Notes: generated from the letters alone by a model not told the origin. A DNA stretch of 64,000 bases from Bacteroidota bacterium (GCA_947460175.1 CANHGW010000001.1:62001-126000), one strand, 5' to 3'. Shown: positions 16,322 to 26,782, counted from the stretch's first letter. Program-made: numbers and translations.

Positions 16322-19300
16322 TTACTTTCCGTGACATTGTTTATACTTCTTACCACTTCCACAAGGACATAAATCATTGCGGCCTATTTTGGGTTCAAGT
16401 CGCTTGATAGGTTCTGGCTTCGCTACCGGTGTAGATGGATCGTAATAATCATTTTCGTTGGCACCATAGTCTTCACCTGCTGCATCTATTTCTTCTTTGT
16501 TGGCGCGCATATTACTCATATCAGTTTTCTCGATACGTGCTTCGTGTATATCTTCTTCTTGTTGCATCGGGATACCACATCGCATCAGGAATGCGACAAT
16601 ATGTTTGTTGGTTTCGCCAATCATATCTTTAAACAAGTTGAAGGCTTCAAACTTGTAAATCAACAATGGATCTTTTTGTTCGTAACTCGCCAATTGCACA
16701 CTTTGTTTCATTTCATCCATTTGACGCAAATGGTTTTTCCACGATTCATCAATGAGTGCCAATGTAATTTGTCGTTCTACAGCGCTAATCAACTCTTTAC
16801 CGCCCGATTCTACAGTTTGTTTCAATGGCGTTACGATTTGTATACCACGTATCCCATCGGTAAATGGAACAGCAATATTTTGCACACGTTCGCCATTTTG
16901 AGTCAATACATTTTGCAATACAGGCGCTGTTTGTTCTTTAATGTATTCGCATTTGCTTTGGTATGTTTTGGTCAATTGTTGATACAATCGTTCGGCCAAT
17001 GCAGCTGCATCTATTTTTAAAAATTCTTGCTCGCCAATCTCAGGTTCGAAGGCGAAGTCGCGAAGTACTTCTATCTTAAATTGTTCGTAGTCACGGTTGG
17101 TATCAAACTGTGTAGCAACTAAGTTACAACTATCAAAGAAGGCATTGTCCAGGTCAAGCGCCAATCGCTCACCAAACAAGGCATTTCTACGACGTGTATA
17201 AATCACCTCACGTTGAGAGTTCATAACATCATCATATTCAAGCAATCGCTTACGTATACCAAAGTTATTTTCCTCCACTTTCTTTTGGGCTCGCTCGATA
17301 GATTTTGATATCATACTATGTTGTATCACATCGCCATCCTTATGTCCGAGTTTGTCCATCCATCCGCTCAATTTATCACTTCCAAATAGACGCATTAAAT
17401 CATCTTCAAGAGAAACAAAAAATTGAGAACTACCCGGATCACCTTGTCGACCAGCACGACCACGTAACTGACGATCCACACGTCTACTTTCATGTCGCTC
17501 GGTACCAATGATAGCTAATCCACCAGCAGTTTTTACATCAGGTGCCAATTTGATATCGGTACCACGACCAGCCATATTGGTTGCAATGGTTACAGCGCCA
17601 GTCAAACCAGCTTCAGCAACAATCTGTGCTTCTTTAGCATGTTGTTTTGCATTCAATACATTGTGTGGCACTTTGTCAAAAGCAAGCATTTTGCTAAGCA
17701 ATTCAGATACCTCTACCGAAGTAGTACCTACTAGCACAGCTCGTCCTGCTTCACGTAGTTTTTTTACTTCTTCTATGACCGCACGGAATTTTTCACGCTT
17801 GGTTTTATATACCAAATCTTGATCATCCTTACGGATTACATTAACATTGGTCGGGATATTGGTTACTTCTAATTTATAAATTTGCCAAAACTCACCTGCT
17901 TCGGTTTCGGCAGTACCTGTCATACCAGCCAATTTATGATACATACGGAAATAATTCTGTAAGGTCACTGTAGCAAAGGTTTGCGTAGCTGCTTCTACAT
18001 CCACATTCTCTTTGGCCTCAATCGCCTGATGCAATCCATCACTGTATCGACGACCATCGAGTATACGACCTGTTTGTTCATCTACGATTTTTACTTTGCC
18101 ATCCATCACCACATATTCTTTGTCTTTGTCAAACAAGGTATAGGCTTTCAGCAATTGTTGTATAGTATGAATGCGATCTGCTTTTACAGAATATTCTTGT
18201 ATGAGCGCATCCTTTAATTTTCTTTTTTCTTCAGCAGGGTGTTCACTTTGATCGATACCAGCCAATCCTGTACTGATGTCAGGCATCACAAAGAAATTAG
18301 CATCTTCGGCACTGCTTGTCAATAGTTGAATTCCTTTTGCTGTTAAATCAACTTGATTTTGTTTTTCATCAATGGTGAAATATAATTCTGCATCGACTTT
18401 CGGCATGTTTTTTTGCTGATCGGCCAAGTAGTAGTTTTCAGTTTTTTGCAATACTTGTTTGATACCGACCTCACTCAAAAATTTAATGGTAGATGAATTT
18501 TTTGGCAAGCCACGATGTGCTCTCAATAAGGCCAATCCACCACCTTCTTTATCATCATTGCCATCGGCAATTAATTTTTTAGCTTCTATCAAAAAGGCAT
18601 TTACCACTTTACGTTGTACTTCGACCAATTTCTCAATACCCGGTTTCAAGTAATGAAATTCCTGATCGTCGCCTTTCGGAACTGGACCAGAAATAATCAA
18701 TGGCGTACGCGCATCATCAATCAATACACTATCCACCTCATCGACCATGGCATAATGCAATTTGCGTTGTACCATTTCATCGGGCGTATGCACCATATTA
18801 TCACGGAGATAATCGAAACCAAATTCATTGTTGGTACCATAAGTTATATCAGCCAAGTAAGCTTGACGGCGAGCTTCTGAATTGGGTTGATGTTTATCGA
18901 TACAATCTACCGTAAGGCCCAACCATTCAAACAATGGACCATTCCATTCACTATCACGTCGGGCAAGGTAATCATTCACAGTAACGATATGTACACCTTC
19001 GCCAGCTAAGCCATTCAAGTATGCAGGCAATGTAGAAACAAGTGTTTTACCCTCACCAGTAGCCATCTCTGAAATTTTACCTTCGTGAAGGTTATAGCCC
19101 CCTATCAATTGTACATTGTAATGCACCATATTCCAAGTGACAGGCGAACCTGCTGCCAACCAAGTAGATTTAAAGGTAGTTTCATTGCCTTCAATCGTAA
19201 TATGCTGTTTGGTTACAGCCAAGGTTCTATCTAGCTCGGTAGTCGTACTTTTTAGTTCGTCATTTTCTTTTAGTCGTCGAGAGGCTTCTTTTACAGTTGC

Positions 19301-19633
19301 AAATGCCTCAGGTAGAATTTCAAGTAATACAACTTCTAGTTGTTTATCTTTTTCTTTTATCAAAGCATCTACTTGCTTGTATATTTCACTTCTTACATGA
19401 ATATCGGCTGTATTTTCAGCTTCCGCTTTTTTTGCTTCTATTTGTTCACGTACCGAATTGACATGCGCTTGTATTCTTGCTTTAAATTCTTGTGTTTTAT
19501 TTCGCAACTGATCATTGCTGAGATTGCTGTACGAAGCAAAATGTTTGTTGATACTATCAATGACAGGTTGCATTTTTTTTACATCTTTTTCAGACTTGCT
19601 TCCGCCAAAAAGTTTACTAATGAAATCTAACAT
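16322..19633 (-). CDS. secA: Preprotein translocase ATPase SecA
   Basis: Motor ATPase that drives unfolded preproteins through SecYEG. The start is set at the ATG at 19633 (MLDFISKLFGGSKSEKD), the usual SecA N-terminus, giving 1103 residues, the long form usual in Bacteroidota. Walker A MATGEGKT ends near residue 197. The DEVD box lies in VDEVDSVLIDDARTPLIISG. NMAGRGTDIKL and RQLRGRAGRQGDPG mark the second motor domain. The C-terminal zinc-binding tail GRNDLCPCGSGKKYKQCHGK is intact. It is flanked by terminators on both sides, so it is probably a single-gene unit. Confidence 0.98.
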   Translation of the reverse strand: MLDFISKLFGGSKSEKDVKKMQPVIDSINKHFASYSNLSNDQLRNKTQEFKARIQAHVNSVREQIEAKKAEAENTADIHVRSEIYKQVDALIKEKDKQLEVVLLEILPEAFATVKEASRRLKENDELKSTTTELDRTLAVTKQHITIEGNETTFKSTWLAAGSPVTWNMVHYNVQLIGGYNLHEGKISEMATGEGKTLVSTLPAYLNGLAGEGVHIVTVNDYLARRDSEWNGPLFEWLGLTVDCIDKHQPNSEARRQAYLADITYGTNNEFGFDYLRDNMVHTPDEMVQRKLHYAMVDEVDSVLIDDARTPLIISGPVPKGDDQEFHYLKPGIEKLVEVQRKVVNAFLIEAKKLIADGNDDKEGGGLALLRAHRGLPKNSSTIKFLSEVGIKQVLQKTENYYLADQQKNMPKVDAELYFTIDEKQNQVDLTAKGIQLLTSSAEDANFFVMPDISTGLAGIDQSEHPAEEKRKLKDALIQEYSVKADRIHTIQQLLKAYTLFDKDKEYVVMDGKVKIVDEQTGRILDGRRYSDGLHQAIEAKENVDVEAATQTFATVTLQNYFRMYHKLAGMTGTAETEAGEFWQIYKLEVTNIPTNVNVIRKDDQDLVYKTKREKFRAVIEEVKKLREAGRAVLVGTTSVEVSELLSKMLAFDKVPHNVLNAKQHAKEAQIVAEAGLTGAVTIATNMAGRGTDIKLAPDVKTAGGLAIIGTERHESRRVDRQLRGRAGRQGDPGSSQFFVSLEDDLMRLFGSDKLSGWMDKLGHKDGDVIQHSMISKSIERAQKKVEENNFGIRKRLLEYDDVMNSQREVIYTRRRNALFGERLALDLDNAFFDSCNLVATQFDTNRDYEQFKIEVLRDFAFEPEIGEQEFLKIDAAALAERLYQQLTKTYQSKCEYIKEQTAPVLQNVLTQNGERVQNIAVPFTDGIRGIQIVTPLKQTVESGGKELISAVERQITLALIDESWKNHLRQMDEMKQSVQLASYEQKDPLLIYKFEAFNLFKDMIGETNKHIVAFLMRCGIPMQQEEDIHEARIEKTDMSNMRANKEEIDAAGEDYGANENDYYDPSTPVAKPEPIKRLEPKIGRNDLCPCGSGKKYKQCHGK

Positions 19634-19734
19634 AAATGATCTTATTTTAAGTGCAATCGATGATTGCAATGAGTTATTTTTTATTCAAAATATGTGCCCA
19701 CCTTTATTTTCTGACAAGGTGTCACAAAAGCGTG

Positions 19735-19742
19735 CAAAGATA
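19735..19742 (-). promoter_or_regulatory. -7 element TATCTTTG of secA
   Basis: Perfect minus-strand TAnnTTTG, 101 bp upstream of the secA ATG, implying a leader of roughly 95 nt. The leader contains the short inverted repeat CACCTT/AAGGTG. Confidence 0.5.
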
Positions 19743-19788
19743 ATGGGAATGAATGATATTTTAGGGAGAATCTGCTAATTGTATTGAC

Positions 19789-19816
19789 AAAAAAAATCTC
19801 GCATTTCTGCGAGATT
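19789..19816 (-). terminator. Rho-independent terminator after the DUF5648-like gene
   Basis: On the minus strand a 9-bp perfect stem, AATCTCGCA/TGCGAGATT, with a GAAA loop, followed by a T run. It lies 18 bp after the stop codon. Confidence 0.9.
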
Positions 19817-19834
19817 CGTTGAATATTGTGTTGA

Positions 19835-20365
19835 TTATCGTTCGTACTCATTACGCATTACACCATAATATTGGAAGGTTTTCATTTTGTAACCTTTGTC
19901 CCAATATTTATCTGTATCGGTAAATTCAGGAATTGTTACCCAATCTTTACTTTTGCTTTTGTACCAACGGTAGATAGCAATATGGTTTTCTGCACGACGA
20001 ACAGGAGCATAAAATTGAAGAGACTTCAATGTATATCCTTTTTGTTGCATATCGCTATCAGTAGCTTCATCTTCCGCTACGCTAGTTTGGTCTTTTGTTA
20101 CAGGGTTAGTCCATCTGTAAACCGCTACACGATCAGCGCCTGGCGTTTTGTATGCGTAGAACAACAATGTTTTTTCTTTGTATTTCCATTGTAATAATTG
20201 ACCTTCTTGGATTTCACCTTCGGCCAATGTAACATAGTTATTATCGACTGTATTTAACCAGCGATATACTCTAATTAATTCTTGATTGTCATATTGAGCT
20301 GACGCAGATTGACCTACACTTACTAAGGCCAACAAAGCAATAATGCTGTATAATACTTTTCTCAT
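19835..20365 (-). CDS. Secreted protein of three DUF5648-like repeats
   Basis: A signal peptide (1-23, ending SASAQ) is followed by three tandem repeats of about 48 residues, with the pattern (I/V)YRW - T.. E - GY.(L/M)K..(Q)FY. They begin near IRVYRWLNTVDNNYV, VAVYRWTNPVTKDQT and IAIYRWYKSKSKDWV. This matches the DUF5648 beta-repeat, usually found in secreted proteins and often beside hydrolases. Here the protein consists of repeats only. The first repeat is the most diverged. Role unknown. It has its own terminator and is divergent from the DUF1800 gene. Confidence 0.75.
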   Translation of the reverse strand: MRKVLYSIIALLALVSVGQSASAQYDNQELIRVYRWLNTVDNNYVTLAEGEIQEGQLLQWKYKEKTLLFYAYKTPGADRVAVYRWTNPVTKDQTSVAEDEATDSDMQQKGYTLKSLQFYAPVRRAENHIAIYRWYKSKSKDWVTIPEFTDTDKYWDKGYKMKTFQYYGVMRNEYER

Positions 20366-20526
20366 ATAGCTATTTTTCTAATTTTCGAAATACAATGATA
20401 GTAAATACATTTTTAACTACACAATTTTTTTTTAGTTTTTATCTAAAACAAGCTCAAAAAACAATTCCATAAAAAAAATATTCATTTTTTCATGGGTTTA
20501 TGCAACTTTATACTAAAATAATTGTA

Positions 20527-20534
20527 TACCTTTA
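20527..20534 (+). promoter_or_regulatory. Putative -7 element TACCTTTA for the DUF1800-DUF1501 pair
   Basis: One mismatch to TAnnTTTG, 70 bp upstream of the DUF1800 start. It is the same octamer seen at 4841 and 37154. Confidence 0.4.
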
Positions 20535-20604
20535 GAATTGAAAAACAGCTTACTATGTTCAGTTTTAAGCTATATCAAGAACACAATCTTTTAAATTACT
20601 ATTT

Positions 20605-22332
20605 ATGGGCGCATTCAACAGAAAAGATTTTTTAAACGAGCTAGCTCCGACAAAGAAACAGCCTAAGCAAGGATACGACATCAACAAAGATGAACTCTTT
20701 TTGAAGTATTCTAACAAATCACTTCCCCTGAATTTAAAAAAATCAAGAGCCGGATTAAGTCAATATACGGGCGTGTGGGGCGTAGAACAAAAACTTCATT
20801 TGCTACGCAGGCTTATGTTTGGTGCCAAACCTACTGATTTAGTTACACTCAATGGCTTAACCATGAGTCAAGCTGTAGATCAAATGATTAATACAGTTCA
20901 ACCTCTTCCTGCCGAACCTGTCAATTATTATGAAAGTGTCTATCCCGATCCTACAGGCGTATTGCTAGGTAATAGTTGGGTGACTGCTCCTTATGGTGAT
21001 GGTACGGTGAATTATTATCGTTATTTATCATTTCGAGCATCTTGGATGAAAAACATATTAAACCAAGGCTTGAGTATTCAAGAAAAAATGAACTTGTTTT
21101 GGCATAATCATTTCGTGACAGAAGCCAATGTAGTAGGCGACAGTCGATTATTGTATAAATATCATAATTTACTTAGAACACACTCCTTGGGCAACTTTAA
21201 GACATTTGTAAAAGAAATCACCAAAGACCCCATGATGCTTTTTTACTTAAATGGCCATTACAATGTAAAAAATTCTCCGGACGAAAACTATGCACGTGAA
21301 TTGCAAGAGTTATTTACCACTGGAAAAGGTGCCAATATGTGGACAGAAGATGATGTGAAAGCTGTTGCTAAAGTGCTTACAGGTTTTCGAGCTGATACCA
21401 CCACATTGACTACTAACTTTGACCCAACGCGTCATGAAACGGTCAATAAAACATTCTCTGCTTTTTATAATAATACTACCATCACCGGACAAACAGGCCC
21501 AAATGGTGCCAATGAATTGGACGATTTGTTAAATATGATTTTTGCCAATGATCAGATTGTAGCGAAGCATTTGTGTAGAAAAATCTATCGCTTCTTTGTA
21601 TATTATGATATTGACACCAATATTGAATCCACCATTATTACCGGCATGGCTCAAACCTTGATTCTGAATAACTGGGAAATCAAACCCGTCTTGCGTCAGC
21701 TATTCAAAAGTGACCACTTCTATGATGCCTTGTCGATGAACTGTCTTATACGAACTCCTATGGATTTCTACCTAGGAACTGCACGTACATTCAATATACA
21801 ACTATCCCCATTAATGGATATAGTCGATTATCACAAGGCTCATTATTCATTTGCAACTATGTGTGAACAAAACGCCATGGATCCGGGAAGTCCTCCATCT
21901 GTTTCTGGCTGGCCTGCTTATTATCAAACGCCTCAATTTCATGAGATGTGGATTAATTCCGATACCTTGCCTAAGCGTATGCGAAATACCGATACGTTAT
22001 TGACAAACTTTGGCTATTATGTTTCAGCAGCATTTACACTTAAGTATGATGTGTTGGCATTTGTGGGTAGTCTTTCTACTCCTAGTGATCCCGACGCAGT
22101 CATAAATCAATGCGTTGCTTATTTCCTAGCACTTACATTATCACAAACATTAAAAGACGATTTCAAATCTATCCTCTTGGGACCTGGACAGACCAATAAT
22201 ATATATTGGACCAATGCTTGGAATGATTATATCAACAATCCTGGTAATGCTGTTTTTGCTGGTACAGTACGAACTCGTTTACAAGACATGTTTACTAAAT
22301 TATTACGAATGGCAGAGCACCATCTTTGCTAA
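20605..22332 (+). CDS. DUF1800 family protein
   Basis: 575 residues with the family's landmarks: LLRRLMFGAKP (about 66-76), the helical KMNLFWHNHF, YARELQELFTTGKG, and a C-terminal SPPSVSGWPAYYQTP. DUF1800 proteins are nearly always encoded next to a DUF1501 protein, as here (39 bp apart, same strand). The pair is found in many Bacteroidota and Planctomycetes, and I know of no firm biochemical role. The start has no clear signal peptide, but its FNRKDFLNEL resembles the twin-arginine-like RRDFLK start of the partner. Confidence 0.9.
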   Translation: MGAFNRKDFLNELAPTKKQPKQGYDINKDELFLKYSNKSLPLNLKKSRAGLSQYTGVWGVEQKLHLLRRLMFGAKPTDLVTLNGLTMSQAVDQMINTVQPLPAEPVNYYESVYPDPTGVLLGNSWVTAPYGDGTVNYYRYLSFRASWMKNILNQGLSIQEKMNLFWHNHFVTEANVVGDSRLLYKYHNLLRTHSLGNFKTFVKEITKDPMMLFYLNGHYNVKNSPDENYARELQELFTTGKGANMWTEDDVKAVAKVLTGFRADTTTLTTNFDPTRHETVNKTFSAFYNNTTITGQTGPNGANELDDLLNMIFANDQIVAKHLCRKIYRFFVYYDIDTNIESTIITGMAQTLILNNWEIKPVLRQLFKSDHFYDALSMNCLIRTPMDFYLGTARTFNIQLSPLMDIVDYHKAHYSFATMCEQNAMDPGSPPSVSGWPAYYQTPQFHEMWINSDTLPKRMRNTDTLLTNFGYYVSAAFTLKYDVLAFVGSLSTPSDPDAVINQCVAYFLALTLSQTLKDDFKSILLGPGQTNNIYWTNAWNDYINNPGNAVFAGTVRTRLQDMFTKLLRMAEHHLC

Positions 22333-22371
22333 AAACAATTTTTAAATTATTAATTCATTAATACTTCAATT

Positions 22372-23934
22372 ATGAAGAGAAGAGATTTCCTGAAAATGAG
22401 TTCGATGGCAACACTTGCCACTACAATGAACGGAATACCGGTACACGCCTTTGGAGAAAATGGCATGTTTAAAACCCGTAATACCAATGGAAACATTTTG
22501 GTTATAATACAATTATCGGGCGGAAACGACGGATTGAACACACTCATACCATTGGACAAATACAGCGAACTTTCCAATGCACGTGCCAATATATTGATCA
22601 ATCAGGCCGATGTACTCCCGCTCAATGGACAACCCAATTCAGGGTTTCATCCATCTATGACTAAGTTACAGCAACTATTTAATGCTGGTAAAATGAACAT
22701 CATACAAGGTGTAAGTTACCCTGATCCTAATTTTTCCCATTTCAGATCAACTGATATTTTATTTAGCGCATCTGATTCTACCACCTTTGTAGATACAGGA
22801 TGGATAGGTCGTTTCTTGGATAATCAATTCCCAGGCGCTCCACAGGCTTATCCCGATCCAAACTTTTTAGATCCCTTATCAATCCAAATCGGTTCTTCTG
22901 TTTCATCGATTCTCACAGGTGCGAATGGACTTAATGGACAAGCGGTATCAAGTATTTCCAATTTTTATCAAATTGTAAATGGAACGGTAGATCCTGCTCC
23001 TGCAACACCTGCAGGACATGAGTTGACATATATACGATTCATTTCACAGCAAACGCAAGCCTATACGCTTGCTTTACAACAAGCAGCTACATTGGGTAAC
23101 AATCTAGCTGTATATCCTGCAGGCAACCGATTAGCTGATCAGTTAAAAATAGTTGCCAAGTTAATATCAGGCGGACTGAAAACACCTGTATACCTTGTAA
23201 ACTTTGGCGGATTTGATACACATGACAATCAAGTGGATGCCCTCGATCATAAAACGGGCGATCATGCCGATTTATTACTCAAATTATCTGAAGCTATTGG
23301 TGCATTCCAAGAAGATCTTACATTGTTAGGCAAGGCTGATAAAGTAACTGGCTGTACATTAACCGAATTTGGACGCAGAGTAAAATCAAATGCTAGCGTA
23401 GGCACCGACCATGGTTCGGGTGGACCAATGATTGTATTTGGCGCTAAAGTAAACCCTACAATTATAGGTACAAGTCCTAATTTACCTGCAGCTGCTACCG
23501 CCAATGATAATGTGCCAATGCAATATGATTTCAGACAAATCTATACTACAATCTTGACCGATTGGTTTGGTGTGTCTGCTGCTACGTCTACCAGTATTCT
23601 CAACGGTTATTCTTCGAATAATCTACCTATCTTCAAATATGCAGTAGGCGAGCAAGATTTAACGACTCAGTCTACCCAATTATCATTGGAACAGAATTTC
23701 CCTAATCCTGTGAGAGAGCATACCATCATACGATTTACAACAAGTGGAGGCATGGTACAAATATTGTTATACGATGAAATGGGTCGTATGCTTCGCGTAC
23801 TTTACGAAAACGATGTACCTGCAGGCACCTTCGATGTAGGTGTAGATCGCAATGCATTACCTGCTGGCAATTACTATTATCAAATACATGTAGGCAATCA
23901 GAAAATGAGTAAGAAAATGGTGGTGGTGAATTAA
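22372..23934 (+). CDS. DUF1501 family protein with T9SS sorting domain
   Basis: Begins MKRRDFLKMSSMATLATTMN, a Tat-like leader typical of DUF1501. The alkaline-phosphatase-like fold of the family is suggested by VIIQLSGGNDGLNTLIPLD near the N-terminus, VNFGGFDTHDNQ in the middle, and TEFGRRVKSNASVGTDHGSG carrying conserved acidic and His residues. Residues from about 430 form a T9SS sorting domain (LEQNFPNPVREHTIIRF to NQKMSKKMVVVN). It is the distal gene of the DUF1800-DUF1501 operon, which ends in a strong terminator. Probably exported to the surface; enzymatic role unproven. Confidence 0.92.
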   Translation: MKRRDFLKMSSMATLATTMNGIPVHAFGENGMFKTRNTNGNILVIIQLSGGNDGLNTLIPLDKYSELSNARANILINQADVLPLNGQPNSGFHPSMTKLQQLFNAGKMNIIQGVSYPDPNFSHFRSTDILFSASDSTTFVDTGWIGRFLDNQFPGAPQAYPDPNFLDPLSIQIGSSVSSILTGANGLNGQAVSSISNFYQIVNGTVDPAPATPAGHELTYIRFISQQTQAYTLALQQAATLGNNLAVYPAGNRLADQLKIVAKLISGGLKTPVYLVNFGGFDTHDNQVDALDHKTGDHADLLLKLSEAIGAFQEDLTLLGKADKVTGCTLTEFGRRVKSNASVGTDHGSGGPMIVFGAKVNPTIIGTSPNLPAAATANDNVPMQYDFRQIYTTILTDWFGVSAATSTSILNGYSSNNLPIFKYAVGEQDLTTQSTQLSLEQNFPNPVREHTIIRFTTSGGMVQILLYDEMGRMLRVLYENDVPAGTFDVGVDRNALPAGNYYYQIHVGNQKMSKKMVVVN

Positions 23935-23959
23935 TACTACTCTAGAAAAATTAATTCTT

Positions 23960-23997
23960 AGTTGCGTTTATTCAATATAAACGCAACTATTTTTTTT
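23960..23997 (+). terminator. Rho-independent terminator after DUF1501 gene
   Basis: Perfect 11-bp stem AGTTGCGTTTA/TAAACGCAACT with a 7-nt loop, followed by eight T. It starts 25 bp after the stop codon. Confidence 0.92.
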
Positions 23998-24028
23998 GCC
24001 ATTGAAGTTTAACTAAATTGCACTCTCC

Positions 24029-26782
24029 ATGAGCGAAATAAATCAAGATATCATCATCAAAGGTGCACGTGTGCATAATCTTAAAAATGTAACCGTCACC
24101 ATTCCATACAATAAGTTAATCGTAGTAACAGGCGTAAGCGGATCGGGCAAGTCGTCGCTGACCATGGATACGCTGTTCGCTGAGGGGCAACGTCGGTATG
24201 TAGAAAGCTTGAGTTCGTATGCCAGACAATTTATGAAAAGCATGCAAAAGCCTGATGTAGATATGATCGAAGGTCTTTGCCCTGCTATTGCCATCGAACA
24301 AAAAGTAACGAGTAGAACCCCAAGATCTACGGTAGGTTCCATGACAGAGATCATTGATTATTTACGCTTGCTGTATGCTAAAATAGGTAGAACCTTTTCG
24401 CCCATATCAGGACAGGAAGTAACAAAGCAAGAAGTAAGTGATGTAACGAAATACATTACAACATTAAAAGCTGGATCAAAAATATTGATTTTAATTCCAA
24501 TGCAATTATCGGCCGAAAAAAATGTAACCTATTACCTCACCGACCTATTGCAAAAAGGTTTTACACGATTGTACAATATTGAAGAAAAAAATTATTTGCA
24601 AATAGAGGAATGCATTGAACAATCTACCCAGCTAGATTTTTCTAAAATTTATATTTTAATCGATCGACTGGTAAGCAAGCAGTTTGAACAAGATGAATTG
24701 CATCGCATATCGGATAGTATACAAACAGCCTTTGACGAAACCAATGGTGATGTATATCTGGAACTTGATGCTAAAAAAATGATTCACTTTTGCAATCGAT
24801 TTGAACTCGATGGCATGCGATTTGAAGAACCTACGCCTAACTTTTTTTCGTCCAACAATCCCTATGGAGCTTGTCCCGAATGCGAAGGCTTTGGCATGGT
24901 ACTTGGCATTGATCCCTCCCTTGTAATTCCAAATAAAAATCTTTCAGTATATGAAGGCGCTGTTGCTTGCTGGAGTGGTGAAAAAATGAGCGAATGGAAA
25001 ACTCAATTTATACATGAAACCAAAGGCGCATTTCCAATCCATCGACCTATAAAAGATCTTAGTAACGAAGAAATCAATCTACTTTGGAAAAGTCCTCATG
25101 GCATAGATGCCTTTTTCAATATGGTGCAAGAAAACTTGTACAAAATTCAATACCGTGTGATGCAAGCGCGTTACAGAGGCAAAACGAAATGTACATCCTG
25201 TGAGGGATCGCGTATCCGAAAAGACGCCTTGTATGTAAAAATAAATGAAACTCATATAGGACAATTGCTCGATATGCCGATAGACCAATTGAGTCTTTGG
25301 TTGAAAAACATTCAATTGAATCCTCATGATACAACAATCGGCAAACGTATATTGACCGAGCTCAATGTTCGAATAGAAACATTGCTGAATGTTGGCCTTC
25401 ATTACCTTACCTTAAATCGTACTGCCAATACATTGAGCGGCGGTGAAAGTCAACGTATACAACTCACGCGCGTAATAGGAAGTAACCTCACTGATAGTTT
25501 GTATATATTGGATGAACCTAGTATTGGGCTTCATTCGAGAGATACCGATCGATTAATCAAGGTATTGAAAAGCCTTCGTGATTTGGGCAATACCGTCATT
25601 GTAGTCGAACATGATGATCAAGTGATGCGCGAGTCGGATTACATCATTGATGTAGGACCATTTGCATCGCATCTTGGTGGAGAGATTGTAGCCACTGGTA
25701 CCTATAAAGAAATACTGAAAAACAAAAAGAGTCTAACTGGACAATACCTGAGCGGCAAGATGAAAGTCGGTATACAAAAACCAAATCGAATCGTACAGAA
25801 CAAACTCATATTAAGCAATTGCAGACAACACAATCTAAAAGATATCACTGTACAATTTCCATTGAATATGTTGTGTGTGATTACTGGTGTAAGTGGATCG
25901 GGTAAAACAAGTTTAATCAAACATATACTTTACCCTGCATTGAAAAATGCCAAAGGTGATTTCAGTATCAAACCAGGAGAGTTTGGCGAGCTCACAGGTG
26001 ACATGCAAGCAATACAGCAAGTAGAAATGGTAGATCAAAATCCAATAGGTAAATCATCTCGTTCCAATCCTGTAACCTATATCAAAGCCTATGATGAAAT
26101 TCGTGCTTTGTATGCCAATTGTAAACTATCTAAAATAAGAGGATATACTGCAGGTCATTATTCATTCAATGTAGATGGTGGACGCTGCGACGAGTGTAAA
26201 GGTGAAGGAGAAACCGTTGTAGAAATGCAATTTCTAGCTGATGTACATCTCACCTGCGAAAGTTGTAAAGGAAAGCGATTCAAAGCCGAGGTATTGGAAG
26301 TAACATACAAACAAAAAAACATTTACGATATACTTGAATTGAGTGTAGATGAAGCCGTTGTTTTTTTTGCAGATGATAAAAAAATAAAAGACAAACTTCA
26401 ACTCTTAGCTGATGTTGGATTGGGTTATATAAAGCTAGGTCAATCATCGGATACGCTGAGTGGTGGTGAAGCACAGCGAGTAAAACTTGCTTCGTTTTTG
26501 GATAAGAGTTTCAACAACAAAAAAATACTTTTCATCTTTGATGAACCTACTACAGGGCTTCATTTTCATGATATACAAAAACTCCTTACTTCCTTTCAAG
26601 CATTGATAGAAAGTGGACATTCAATCATTGTAATTGAGCATAATCCCGATGTGATACGCAATGCTGATTGGGTGATTGATCTCGGACCGGAAGGAGGCAT
26701 TGAAGGTGGTTACTTACTTTTTGAGGGAAAGCCCGAAGCGTTGAAAAAAGAAAAGAAAGGCTATACGGGAAAGTATTTGTAA
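24029..26782 (+). CDS. UvrA-like excinuclease ATPase (paralogue type)
   Basis: Two tandem ABC ATPase modules in UvrA order. Walker A GVSGSGKSS at 35-43, signature LSGGESQRIQLTRV and DEPSIGLH in the first half. GVSGSGKTSLIKH, LSGGEAQRVKLASF and DEPTTGLH in the second. The distal zinc finger (CDECKGEGE ... CESCKGKRF) is intact. In the proximal finger only ACPECEGFG is present; the first CxxC of canonical UvrA is replaced by FCNRFELDGM. With 917 residues it is slightly short. It therefore looks like one of the extra UvrA paralogues of Bacteroidota rather than the main repair subunit. Confidence 0.88.
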   Translation: MSEINQDIIIKGARVHNLKNVTVTIPYNKLIVVTGVSGSGKSSLTMDTLFAEGQRRYVESLSSYARQFMKSMQKPDVDMIEGLCPAIAIEQKVTSRTPRSTVGSMTEIIDYLRLLYAKIGRTFSPISGQEVTKQEVSDVTKYITTLKAGSKILILIPMQLSAEKNVTYYLTDLLQKGFTRLYNIEEKNYLQIEECIEQSTQLDFSKIYILIDRLVSKQFEQDELHRISDSIQTAFDETNGDVYLELDAKKMIHFCNRFELDGMRFEEPTPNFFSSNNPYGACPECEGFGMVLGIDPSLVIPNKNLSVYEGAVACWSGEKMSEWKTQFIHETKGAFPIHRPIKDLSNEEINLLWKSPHGIDAFFNMVQENLYKIQYRVMQARYRGKTKCTSCEGSRIRKDALYVKINETHIGQLLDMPIDQLSLWLKNIQLNPHDTTIGKRILTELNVRIETLLNVGLHYLTLNRTANTLSGGESQRIQLTRVIGSNLTDSLYILDEPSIGLHSRDTDRLIKVLKSLRDLGNTVIVVEHDDQVMRESDYIIDVGPFASHLGGEIVATGTYKEILKNKKSLTGQYLSGKMKVGIQKPNRIVQNKLILSNCRQHNLKDITVQFPLNMLCVITGVSGSGKTSLIKHILYPALKNAKGDFSIKPGEFGELTGDMQAIQQVEMVDQNPIGKSSRSNPVTYIKAYDEIRALYANCKLSKIRGYTAGHYSFNVDGGRCDECKGEGETVVEMQFLADVHLTCESCKGKRFKAEVLEVTYKQKNIYDILELSVDEAVVFFADDKKIKDKLQLLADVGLGYIKLGQSSDTLSGGEAQRVKLASFLDKSFNNKKILFIFDEPTTGLHFHDIQKLLTSFQALIESGHSIIVIEHNPDVIRNADWVIDLGPEGGIEGGYLLFEGKPEALKKEKKGYTGKYL

